Source: Ignavibacteria bacterium
GTDB lineage: Bacteria; Bacteroidota; Ignavibacteria; Tepidaquicellales; OLB5
Length of the DNA stretch: 6,294 nucleotides
Direction of reading: 5' to 3'
Assembly: GCA_030835005.1 (NCBI GenBank)
Contig: JAUQWT010000332.1
Span: 1-6,294 of the forward strand
Below the pieces are notes generated by a model. It ran no database searches and had not been told where the DNA came from. It worked only from the letters and a program-made list of their open reading frames with translations. Each line of letters opens with the position of its first letter. Positions within the stretch are counted from its first letter, which is position 1. The position numbers and the translations under genes are program-made. Of this stretch, positions 1-6,137 are shown one piece after another.

Positions 1-440
1 GCGTCAGTGAAGTTTTCCCACAGCATACGCTGGGTATCGGTCTCTTCATCAACGGTATGCAGAAGATAATCCCCGTGAAATTTTGAGAACTTGGTGTACA
101 GCTCTGCGCCCATACCGGTTGCATCTTCTTCTTTCTGGCAAATGGTCCTGATCTCATCAAGCAATTTTTCCATCGCGCTTTGATCTGCCTCCAGCCGCTG
201 GTGGTCATCCATATCATGTTTTGATGAGCCCGGGAGCTTTGCTTCAAGCTCGGCAAGTATTATGGAATTTTCATCATTTGCGTGTGTGCTCAGCATCATG
301 AAGAGATCTGTACCAAGCGAGTGAAGCTTTTCAACTTCAGCTATGTTGTTGAAATCGCACTTGCCAAGAGAGAATGAAAACTCAGAAAGCGCTTTGCGCA
401 ATCCTTTGTGTGCTGCTTCGAATAGTTTAACTCTTTGCAT
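1..440 (-). CDS. Hemerythrin-like (HHE) domain protein, C-terminal end cut off by the window edge
   Basis: The frame gives 146 codons from an ATG at 440 and is still open at base 1. An in-frame TGA lies upstream with no other usual start codon between, so the start is well fixed. The protein is mostly helical and has the spaced histidines and acids of hemerythrin-type four-helix bundles: H11 in AAHKGLR, H53 with E57 in STHANDENS, H75 and H80 in HDMDDH, H122 in KFHGDYLLH, H128, then acidic VDEETDT and LWENFTD. Members of this family bind a non-heme di-iron centre and serve in oxygen, nitric oxide or iron handling; the ligand assignment here is by pattern only. No signal peptide is visible, so it is probably cytoplasmic. 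It lies 130 bp downstream of the small zinc-knuckle gene on the same strand and could be cotranscribed. Family fairly sure, exact role unknown. Confidence 0.75.
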   Translation of the reverse strand, partial: MQRVKLFEAAHKGLRKALSEFSFSLGKCDFNNIAEVEKLHSLGTDLFMMLSTHANDENSIILAELEAKLPGSSKHDMDDHQRLEADQSAMEKLLDEIRTICQKEEDATGMGAELYTKFSKFHGDYLLHTVDEETDTQRMLWENFTD

Positions 441-570
441 TCTATTTAGTATGATTTGATTGTAATAATAAAAGACTAAATGTGTTATGTCAGTTTCTCA
501 GAACTGATATGCCTCAGAATTGTCCGGGGGATTCCTTTGGAGAAAAGCTGACGCAACTCATAGGCGCAGT

Positions 571-828
571 TTAATGCCGCCATTTTTCCACAGGGTCTGC
601 ATATTGCTCTATGAGTCCGCAGCTACTGCATTTCCACGGTGTGAGCGGATATTGCGGCGCGCTTGCCTGTGTGCCCATGAAGCTTGTAATTTTATCTTTT
701 TCGCCTTCAACCCACACAACAAAATTGTAGAAAATTGCGTTTTCGTTATTGCGGACATAATAAAATCCTTTTTTCATCTCTCCGCCGCATTTGGAACATG
801 TTTTACTATCAGGCATTAATTGGCTCAT
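571..828 (-). CDS. Small protein with two CxxC zinc knuckles, function unknown
   Basis: This 85-residue protein has two cysteine pairs, C11-x-x-C14-G-G and C67-x-x-C70-G, separated by about 50 residues containing several aromatic residues (FYYV, FYNFVVWVEG). The arrangement KTCSKCGGEM near the start and WKCSSCGLIEQY near the end is what a four-cysteine zinc ribbon or rubredoxin-like fold would show, so it most likely binds one zinc ion. It has no membrane segment or signal peptide. A second methionine at residue 5 (816) is a possible start. I prefer 828 because a short purine stretch (AAAGAA) sits directly before it and a -7-like box lies 35 bases upstream. The opposite strand is also open over this stretch, but the cysteine pattern supports the minus strand. 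I do not recognise a named family with certainty. Confidence 0.7.
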   Translation of the reverse strand: MSQLMPDSKTCSKCGGEMKKGFYYVRNNENAIFYNFVVWVEGEKDKITSFMGTQASAPQYPLTPWKCSSCGLIEQYADPVEKWRH

Positions 829-863
829 TTCTTTGTGATAGATACTGATGTTTTTTGTAATTG

Positions 864-871
864 CAAATTTA
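864..871 (-). promoter_or_regulatory. Possible -7 box (TAnnTTTG) for the zinc-knuckle gene
   Basis: The minus strand reads TAAATTTG, matching the Bacteroidota -7 consensus TAnnTTTG and ending 35 bases before the ATG at 828. Nineteen bases upstream the strand reads TTTATT rather than the expected TTG, so the -33 element is weak. Supported by pattern only. Confidence 0.35.
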
Positions 872-933
872 AGGGGAATTGATGAAAAATAAAGTGGGAA
901 AATTGGATTAGGAATACTATTTAGTATAATCGA

Positions 934-973
934 ACAAGGGGCTGTTGAAAACGCCCTTCGGGTTGCCCCTTGT
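934..973. repeat. Inverted repeat, 9-bp perfect arms with a 22-base loop
   Basis: ACAAGGGGC at 934-942 is the exact reverse complement of GCCCCTTGT at 965-973. The loop holds a smaller CCC-TTC-GGG hairpin (954-962). It lies about 100 bases past the end of the second M16 gene and about 100 bases before the zinc-knuckle gene. No T-run follows on either strand, so it is not a typical intrinsic terminator. It could be a transcript-end structure, an operator or a dispersed repeat. Confidence 0.6.
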
Positions 974-1020
974 AAGAAAAGAACTGATTATAATAGTCAA
1001 AGACCCGTAAGCAGGATTTC

Positions 1021-1058
1021 GTTTGTTTGCTAAGGCAACAAACTCAACATGCCGTTGA
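1021..1058 (-). terminator. Two adjacent stem-loops just past the M16 unit; possible transcript end
   Basis: Read on the minus strand, 1058-1044 forms TCAAC-GGCAT-GTTGA (5-bp stem, 5-base loop). It is followed directly by 1043-1021, GTTTGTTGC-CTTA-GCAAACAAAC (9 bp with one bulged A, 4-base loop). They begin about 20 bases after the stop codon of the second M16 gene. There is no U-tract after the second hairpin, so termination activity is a guess; a 3' stabilising structure is equally possible. Confidence 0.35.
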
Positions 1059-1076
1059 CCTACAAAATTCAAATAC

Positions 1077-2411
1077 TTAAAAGCCGATCTTTTCGATCTG
1101 CTTAAAGTCTTCCGGTGTTACTTTTGTGGGATCGCCGAGATACGTCCACTTAATTGAACCGGTATTGGATGTAAATACGCGGTTAATATCCTGAATACTT
1201 ACAGCATCTACAAGATTTTCAAAATTATCAAATGCTCCGATATTGCCTCTAAGATTCCATATGCCAATGTGCAGAGTTTGTGTAGCTGCAGTTTCAAGCC
1301 TCATAAAGTGTGTGGTTAGGTATGAATTCTTGGAATCTTTCAGTTCGTCTGTGGTAAAACCGTTCTTCCTGACGTCATTTAATACGTCAACCATGACCTG
1401 AATGGCATCTTTGGGATGATCGGTTGAGATATAAAATATGCTGTATGGATTTGATATGGCTAGCCCGTTCATATATGCAGCGGGAGCGTATGAAAGCCCG
1501 CGCTTGGTTCTAAGCTCTACAAAATATTTATCATACATGATGTTCATTGCAACCATCATTGCAACAGCATCAGGGGAATCCCAGGGAATGCCCGACATTA
1601 TTCCGCAAAGATAGTTTGTAGAGATATTCCTGTCTACAATATCCTGCCCGGGTATCTCTATCTTTGTTTTGCTTTCTTCTTTAACCGGAGTTCCCTGCGG
1701 AAGTGAGGCAAGCGAGGATTTTACCTTTGCGATAATATCATTCTCATCAACATTACCGGCTACAACCAGGAACGCACGGCTTTTACAGATATTTTCTTTA
1801 TAAAAAGTTTTTATATCATCAAGCGTCATAGCTGTAAATGATTCTACGGTGCCATTTGGATTCTTCTCGTAATTCTTCCCCTTAAATGTTGTAGTAAGTG
1901 TAAGCTGCTCAAGACGGTAATCCGGATCTGACTCATTCTGCTTTGCGTATGATATATACTGTTCTTTTTTATTTGCAAATTCATCTGGTGTAAATGCCGG
2001 GTTAAGAATCGCATCTGCAAACAGGCTCCATGACCTGTCCCAAGATTCCTTCAAACAGAGCATGTTTAACTCGCCATAATCCAGCGTTGCATCAGAGCCA
2101 AAATTTGTGCCCATTTTTTCGGCTGCAGCAAGAAAATCGGATTTAGGCATACTTTTCGTTCCGCCATTAACAACAATTGCGTAGGTAAGCCATTCAATTC
2201 CCTGCTTATCAAGAGTATAATTGGCTGTTCCGCCTCTTATGAAAAGGCGTGCGCTCATTACATCCTTACCGGTATTCTTGATAAATACTTTCAACCCGTC
2301 AACATCAAGTTCTCGGATGTTCTCCTGTGCATATAAGTCGGATTTACCTGAAAAAACAAGCAAAGCTGCGATTATTAAGAAGGCTTTAATACTATTTTTC
2401 ATTGAATTCAT
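1077..2411 (-). CDS. M16B peptidase family protein, non-catalytic subunit (zinc site lost, Arg/Tyr pair kept)
   Basis: This 444-residue protein opens with a signal peptide (charged MKNSIK, hydrophobic AFLIIAALLVFSG, likely cleavage after YAQ near residue 29), so it should be periplasmic. The fold is the M16 two-domain type: the N-terminal half ends around VVAGNVDENDI (216-226), and the C-terminal half carries ELRTKRGLSYAP. Where active members have HxxEH, this one reads G71-IEWLTYA, with W74, Y77 and A78 replacing the two His and the Glu, so it should not bind catalytic zinc. It keeps R301 and Y308, seven residues apart, the pair that in M16 enzymes contacts the substrate in the C-terminal domain. 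It sits 19 bp after the active partner and is surely cotranscribed with it. M4 (2402) is an alternative start; an in-frame TAA excludes anything much longer. There is no evident ribosome binding site. Confidence 0.9.
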   Translation of the reverse strand: MNSMKNSIKAFLIIAALLVFSGKSDLYAQENIRELDVDGLKVFIKNTGKDVMSARLFIRGGTANYTLDKQGIEWLTYAIVVNGGTKSMPKSDFLAAAEKMGTNFGSDATLDYGELNMLCLKESWDRSWSLFADAILNPAFTPDEFANKKEQYISYAKQNESDPDYRLEQLTLTTTFKGKNYEKNPNGTVESFTAMTLDDIKTFYKENICKSRAFLVVAGNVDENDIIAKVKSSLASLPQGTPVKEESKTKIEIPGQDIVDRNISTNYLCGIMSGIPWDSPDAVAMMVAMNIMYDKYFVELRTKRGLSYAPAAYMNGLAISNPYSIFYISTDHPKDAIQVMVDVLNDVRKNGFTTDELKDSKNSYLTTHFMRLETAATQTLHIGIWNLRGNIGAFDNFENLVDAVSIQDINRVFTSNTGSIKWTYLGDPTKVTPEDFKQIEKIGF

Positions 2412-2430
2412 ATTTTCTAAAACTACAGGT

Positions 2431-3801
2431 CTAATTTATGATATCTTCAAATTTCTTAATATTCATGGTTTGCTGCAATGAAGGTGAGAGCAGCAGCCCT
2501 GACACGCGGGGTTTATCCTTAACGTACTTTCTGATATACTTTTTTATATCATCCCGCGTAACTTTGTTGATATTGCTCACGTAATCAATAATGTAATCCA
2601 GATTTTTCATAGCCCACCAGTATCCAAGCGTATGGGTGTAGCTTGAGGTCTGCTCTTTGTCGTATTCATCACTTATTGCAAGCTGCTTTTTCGACATTTC
2701 AAGCTGTTCATCCGTAAAATAATTGTCGGTATCCCAGAGTGCAATATGCTCTTCAAGTTTTGCCATGCATTCTTTGATCTTTTTGGGGTTAGGAACTATC
2801 CGCATTGTGATGGGTCCGGTATAAATATCCGTCGAGTAATTTATTGATGTTTCAAGCGCAAGGCCTGCATCAACAAGTTCCTTATTGAATTTGGAAGATT
2901 CAAGATTAAGAATAAAAGAAAACACATCTGCCGTATATGTTCCCTTTATATCTCTTCTTGTATCAGGCCCATGCCAGCCAATGTAGATAACGGGCGCTTG
3001 TGCATTTTCGCTTGTAGTAACAAAAGTAATATCCTCTTCAAGCGGTTTGAACTCAGGTATAGGCCACTTCTGGAATGGATCGAATCCGGATGGCTGCCAG
3101 CTGCCAAAAACTTTCTCAGCTTTTTCAAATACTTCGTTGTGATCAACATCACCGGCGACGATAAGAAGTGAATTATTCGGCCAGTAATATTTCTGCTGTA
3201 TTGTGCGCATTTTTTCAACAGTTGCAGAGAGTATCACATCATGGTCGCCGATTGCAACTTTGCGGCTCATATCCTTTCCCCACATTTTTTTGCTGAACTC
3301 ATAATAAAGCCCGAACTCCGGATTTGATTCAGCGCGCTGAAACTCGCCGTTAACAACCGGATGCTCGTTCTTCATTTCAGCCTCAAGAAAAAGCGGGTAA
3401 CGTATGGCGCTGTTCATGAAGTCAAGGCCGGGATCGAGATTCTTTGCAGGCAAAGTAAAGTAGTAGTTTACCCTGTTTACCGTTGTCGTGCCGTTCCACG
3501 ACATACCAAGCTCATTGGTCTTCTTAATATATTCTTCCTGTGAGGGAATATCTTTGTTTGCCTTGAAGAACATATGTTCGTAGAAGTGAGAGAGGCCGCT
3601 GTATTCAGCAGACTCAGTATAGGCGCCGTTCCTTACATCAATTTCAATTGTGGCCAGAGGCACAGTTCTGTCTTCAACCACAAGGACTTCAAGTCCATTT
3701 GGCAATTTTTTAAAGAAGTAGTGCGCTGGCATATTTGCCTGTGAGTAGGCAAATACTGTGAATACAAGTAAAGCCGGGAGAGCTTTAAGTAAATGTTTCA
3801 T
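2431..3801 (-). CDS. Secreted M16B zinc metallopeptidase, catalytic subunit
   Basis: This 456-residue protein starts with a signal peptide (MKHLLK, hydrophobic ALPALLVFTVFA, likely cleavage near residues 20-22). The inverted zinc motif HFYEH occupies 72-76: H72 and H76 would bind zinc and E75 act as general base. E153, in VVNGEFQR, is exactly 76 residues beyond the motif and fits the third zinc ligand. The N-terminal domain runs to about VAGDVDHNEV (215-224); the C-terminal domain begins near APVIYIGWHGP (269-279). In the C-terminal domain the usual Arg/Tyr pair is missing: ELVDAGLALE has V310 and L316 at the aligned places. The partner downstream keeps that pair, which points to a heterodimer or functional pair acting on peptides in the periplasm. 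The start is secure because an in-frame TAA lies two codons upstream. It is the first gene of a two-gene unit. Substrate unknown. Confidence 0.93.
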   Translation of the reverse strand: MKHLLKALPALLVFTVFAYSQANMPAHYFFKKLPNGLEVLVVEDRTVPLATIEIDVRNGAYTESAEYSGLSHFYEHMFFKANKDIPSQEEYIKKTNELGMSWNGTTTVNRVNYYFTLPAKNLDPGLDFMNSAIRYPLFLEAEMKNEHPVVNGEFQRAESNPEFGLYYEFSKKMWGKDMSRKVAIGDHDVILSATVEKMRTIQQKYYWPNNSLLIVAGDVDHNEVFEKAEKVFGSWQPSGFDPFQKWPIPEFKPLEEDITFVTTSENAQAPVIYIGWHGPDTRRDIKGTYTADVFSFILNLESSKFNKELVDAGLALETSINYSTDIYTGPITMRIVPNPKKIKECMAKLEEHIALWDTDNYFTDEQLEMSKKQLAISDEYDKEQTSSYTHTLGYWWAMKNLDYIIDYVSNINKVTRDDIKKYIRKYVKDKPRVSGLLLSPSLQQTMNIKKFEDIIN

Positions 3802-4063
3802 GAATTAAAGAATAATTTTAGTTAATAAACAAACCGGAGACCCGCAAAATAGTGAGGTTTTAGTCTTGAGGACTGGTTACAAATATAGTGAAAACGAATA
3901 TTAAAATCCGCACTTCCTCTTAAGTAAGATGCATTAGGAGTGATTTTGGTCATATAGATAGAAGAAAGTATTTGTTTTTGCAGAGTTTCGGTAAATGTGA
4001 GATATAATATTTATTTGGCCTGTAGGAAAGGCGGAAATTCCCGGGGGTTTGGTTATTAAGGAC
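3802..4063. other. Intergenic region between the DoxX-like gene and the M16 unit
   Basis: These 262 bases hold no convincing gene on either strand. The only signal I can support is the TAnnTTTG box at 3880-3887. The end of the DoxX-like gene is followed on the minus strand by a C-rich stretch (CCCCCGGG near 4039-4046) but no clear hairpin with a T-run, so the transcript end is not evident. Confidence 0.5.
3880..3887 (-). promoter_or_regulatory. Possible -7 box (TAnnTTTG) for the M16 unit
   Basis: The minus strand reads TATATTTG, a full match to TAnnTTTG, 78 bases before the ATG at 3801. No TTG is found 19-21 bases upstream, so the call rests on the -7 element alone. It implies a leader of about 70 bases. 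Confidence 0.3.
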
Positions 4064-4537
4064 TTATTTTTTTTCGCTTTGCCTGCGCACAGTTGAGCCA
4101 ATTACAATACCTGCCGATATTAGCACAATGTTCTTAATTATATACTGCCCTTCAAGAGTTGGACTGAATGGAATGGTGGTGAATGTATCAGCCGGGAAAA
4201 GGAAAAGCGGAGTTATGGTGCCCAGCATCTGGAAAAATAAGATGAAGAGTGTTGCTCGGAGAAATACGCGGAAGATAAGTCCTAGCCCGATAAGTGTTTC
4301 CATTATAGCAAGCAAATAAATAGAAACAGAGGGTTTTATCAATCCAAACGTTAGAATTGAAATAGTATTTGTTGCAAGTTGTTCTGCCGGGCTTGAGCCA
4401 GGAAAAAATTTAAGAAAACCAAACCAGAGAAATACAATACCAAGGCTGATTCGCAAAATTCTGATGCCATACTCTGACATCCACTGAGTTATGGCTTTAT
4501 CAACACTATTAAATTTTTGAGCAAAGGGCTTAAACAT
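4064..4537 (-). CDS. DoxX-like / DUF417-like four-helix integral membrane protein
   Basis: From the ATG at 4537 the protein has 157 residues and four hydrophobic helices, roughly 26-45, 70-89, 94-114 and 132-150. Recognisable blocks are RISLGIVFLWFGFLKF (29-44), IMETLIGLGLIF (78-89), QMLGTITPLFLFP (103-115) and PTLEGQYIIKNIVLISAG (126-143), with a basic RRQSEKK tail. This matches small inner-membrane proteins of the DoxX/YkgB (DUF417) type, whose biochemical role is poorly defined. The frame can be extended to an ATG at 4606, but those 23 extra residues lie wholly inside prfA in another frame and look unlike a conserved N-terminus. The 4537 start gives an 8-bp overlap with the prfA stop, a usual arrangement for translational coupling. 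Residue M20 is a less likely start. Family placement is moderate, membrane nature firm. Confidence 0.8.
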   Translation of the reverse strand: MFKPFAQKFNSVDKAITQWMSEYGIRILRISLGIVFLWFGFLKFFPGSSPAEQLATNTISILTFGLIKPSVSIYLLAIMETLIGLGLIFRVFLRATLFILFFQMLGTITPLFLFPADTFTTIPFSPTLEGQYIIKNIVLISAGIVIGSTVRRQSEKK

Positions 4538-5606
4538 GGGTTTCTTCGGAAAGCTTTTCAGCTCTATCTGCAATCTTGAGTTTTTCGAAGAGTTCATCAA
4601 GATCACCTTCCATAATCAACGAAAGGTTATACATTGTGAGTCCAATGCGGTGATCGGTAAGCCGGTTCTGCGGGAAGTTGTATGTTCTGATCTTATCACT
4701 TCTATCGCCCGAGCCAACCATCAGCTTGCGCTTTTGAGAAACAAGCTGGTTCTGCTTTTCAATTTCCGCTTCAAGCAGCCTTGAGCGAAGTACTTTCATC
4801 GCCTTTTGCTTATTCTTAAGCTGTGAGCGTTCATCCTGGCACTGAACTACAACGCCGGTTGGAATATGGGTTATCCTGATAGCAGTTTCAACTTTGTTTA
4901 CATTCTGCCCGCCTGCCCCGCCGGAACGGAAAACATCTATTTTGAGATCAACAGGATTTACTTCAACATCAACTTCATCTGCTTCGGGCAGCACTGCAAC
5001 CGAGGCGGCTGAAGTGTGAACCCTGCCCTGTGTTTCCGTTTCGGGAACACGCTGCACACGGTGAACGCCGCTTTCATATTTTAGTGCACCGTAAATATCG
5101 TTGCCTGTAACATTTATGATGACCTCTTTAAGTCCGCCCAAACCCGATGACTCATTATAAGTGACAGTCTCCATTTTCCAGCCTTTTTTTTCGGCGTACC
5201 GGGAATACATTCTGTATAGATCTGCTGCAAAAAGCGCTGCTTCATCGCCTCCTGTGCCGGCGCGAATTTCAAGTATAGCGTTTTTAGAATCATTTGGGTC
5301 TTTGGGAACAAGAAGCTCCTTTATTTCCGCTTCAAGTTTATCAAATTTTTGCTCAAGTTCTTCCTGCTCAGCCGCGGCAAGCTCTTTCATTTCAGCGTCG
5401 TTGGTTTCATACAAAAGCTTCTTGTTTTCTTCCAGCCGAAGCTTAGTCTTACCATACTCATCGTATTTACTTACAATCTCGGTCAAGTCAGAGTATTCCT
5501 TTGAAAGTCTGCGGTATTCCTTCTGGTCGTTAGCAGCATCGGGCTTGCTAAGCAGCTCAGCAATTTCGTTATAACGAGTGGTAACTTTCTTTAATTTATC
5601 GAACAT
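4530..5606 (-). CDS. prfA: Peptide chain release factor 1 (RF1)
   Basis: This 358-residue protein, close to the 360 of E. coli RF1, recognises UAA and UAG stop codons in the ribosomal A site and triggers release of the finished peptide. A helical N-terminal domain (about 1-100, with coiled-coil-like KELAAAEQEELEQKFDKLEAE) is followed by the conserved EIRAGTGGDEA (113-123). The codon-recognition tripeptide is P188-E-T190 within RVPETETQGRVHTSA, a PxT form that marks RF1 rather than RF2 (SPF). The catalytic GGQ is at 232-234 in RSGGAGGQNVNKVET; Q234 is the residue normally methylated by PrmC. The C-terminal RTYNFPQNRLTDHR (307-320) is also typical. A TAA codon directly precedes the ATG, so the start is fixed. 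There is no Shine-Dalgarno sequence, only an A/T-rich leader. The usual neighbour prmC is not next to it here; a DoxX-like gene overlaps its end instead. Confidence 0.98.
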   Translation of the reverse strand: MFDKLKKVTTRYNEIAELLSKPDAANDQKEYRRLSKEYSDLTEIVSKYDEYGKTKLRLEENKKLLYETNDAEMKELAAAEQEELEQKFDKLEAEIKELLVPKDPNDSKNAILEIRAGTGGDEAALFAADLYRMYSRYAEKKGWKMETVTYNESSGLGGLKEVIINVTGNDIYGALKYESGVHRVQRVPETETQGRVHTSAASVAVLPEADEVDVEVNPVDLKIDVFRSGGAGGQNVNKVETAIRITHIPTGVVVQCQDERSQLKNKQKAMKVLRSRLLEAEIEKQNQLVSQKRKLMVGSGDRSDKIRTYNFPQNRLTDHRIGLTMYNLSLIMEGDLDELFEKLKIADRAEKLSEETHV

Positions 5607-5629
5607 TTAAATTTAATTGTTATCAGTTG

Positions 5630-5660
5630 CAAAAATACTTTTAAATGCGGGTAGATTCAA
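5630..5660 (-). promoter_or_regulatory. Bacteroidota-type promoter for prfA
   Basis: On the minus strand, TTG (5660-5658), a 20-base spacer and TATTTTTG (5637-5630) match the -33/-7 pattern TTG...TAnnTTTG. The -7 box ends 23 bases before the prfA ATG, which implies a very short leader of about 17 bases with no ribosome binding site. Confidence 0.55.
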
Positions 5661-6010
5661 TTGAAAAAGATTACACAAAATAAAGATAATAGCATATTGC
5701 ATTGTGATTAAAAGATGGGTAATCTCTTGGGCAAGAAGGTTGCCCGATGTAACCGCAGCGAAGCGATTTACCTGCAACTGTGTTTCAAATGAGAATTGCG
5801 GCAAAAGCCATTTTTCTTTTATTCATGCTCTACGATCTAAAGGTCGTGGCAATACAAAAATATTGCGCACAAGTGGCAATTGCGCCTTGTTCGGAATGCA
5901 AGTAAAATTAAAATTGTCAAACAAAAAAAATTTTATCTCACGAAATTATTTTAATGTAACTTCAAAAATTTTTCTGAAAAAAATAATTTTCATTTTTTTG
6001 CGTTTGCCTA
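5661..6010. other. Long non-coding stretch between two divergent promoters, with a structured core
   Basis: About 350 bases without a supportable gene. The left part (roughly 5715-5890) is visibly richer in G and C than its flanks and holds several inverted repeats. One is GGGCAA-GAAGG-TTGCCC (5729-5745), enclosed by GGTAATC (5719-5725) pairing with GA-T-TTACC (5764-5771, one bulged T). Another is an 8-pair hairpin with a TAAA loop (5830-5849). A third is the imperfect palindrome at 5869-5890, ACAAG..GCAATTGC..CTTGT. The right part (5891-6010) is very AT-rich with long A- and T-tracts, as is common upstream of a strong promoter. Short frames exist on both strands of the core but overlap the prfA promoter or lack any recognisable protein pattern. 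It could be a small RNA, a dispersed repeat or a regulatory region. Confidence 0.5.
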
Positions 6011-6040
6011 TTGACTATGAGTGATAGAATGTTATATTTG
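6011..6040 (+). promoter_or_regulatory. Bacteroidota-type promoter for the ATP-grasp gene
   Basis: TTG at 6011-6013, a 19-base spacer and TATATTTG at 6033-6040 are a near-ideal match to TTG-N19-TAnnTTTG. A TTTG at 6003-6006 and A/T tracts lie just upstream. Transcription would begin near 6045, giving a leader of about 90 bases before the TTG start codon. Confidence 0.65.
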
Positions 6041-6056
6041 CAGTTGAATTTTGATT

Positions 6057-6104
6057 GTTAAAATACTGTTAAAAATATTTTTAACGTTCAATAACAGTCA
6101 ATAA
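6057..6104 (+). repeat. Palindrome and short repeats in the leader of the ATP-grasp gene; possible operator or attenuator
   Basis: GTTAAAAATATTTTTAAC at 6068-6085 is a perfect 18-bp palindrome. Its half-site GTTAAAA also occurs 11 bases earlier, at 6057-6063. ACTGTTA (6065-6071) can pair with TAACAGT (6092-6098), and TCAATAA is repeated at 6088 and 6098. The cluster starts about 10 bases after the expected transcription start, so it could bind a repressor or fold in RNA. Confidence 0.45.
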
Positions 6105-6137
6105 AAAAATAAGTAAGGAGATAAGCAAAATATTTTT

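Noticed and set aside
489..508. A terminator after the zinc-knuckle gene (TCAGTT/AACTGA stem)
   Set aside because: The stem is only 6 bp, A/T-rich, and not followed by a T-run on the minus strand.
520..819. A 99-codon open frame on the plus strand opposite the zinc-knuckle gene
   Set aside because: The minus strand has two well-spaced CxxC pairs, while the plus frame gives a composition with no recognisable pattern.
934..1058. An integron attC site
   Set aside because: The required RYYYAAC and GTTRRRY core sites are not present in the right places, and no integrase or cassette is seen.
4538..4606. A longer N-terminus for the DoxX-like protein (start at 4606)
   Set aside because: The extra 23 residues are encoded entirely inside prfA and look unlike a family N-terminus; the 4537 start fits coupling.
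5729..5800. A possible tRNA around the GGGCAA/TTGCCC hairpin
   Set aside because: There is no 7-bp acceptor stem, no anticodon arm at the right spacing and only a poor GTTTCAAAT stand-in for the T-loop.
5613..5804. A 63-codon open frame on the minus strand upstream of prfA
   Set aside because: It covers the prfA promoter and most of its leader, and its end is only A/T-rich non-coding sequence. No protein family is recognisable.
5704..6024. A 106-codon open frame on the plus strand in the intergenic region
   Set aside because: The second half translates A/T tracts into Lys, Asn, Phe and Ile runs and extends into the promoter of the next gene. It looks like chance.
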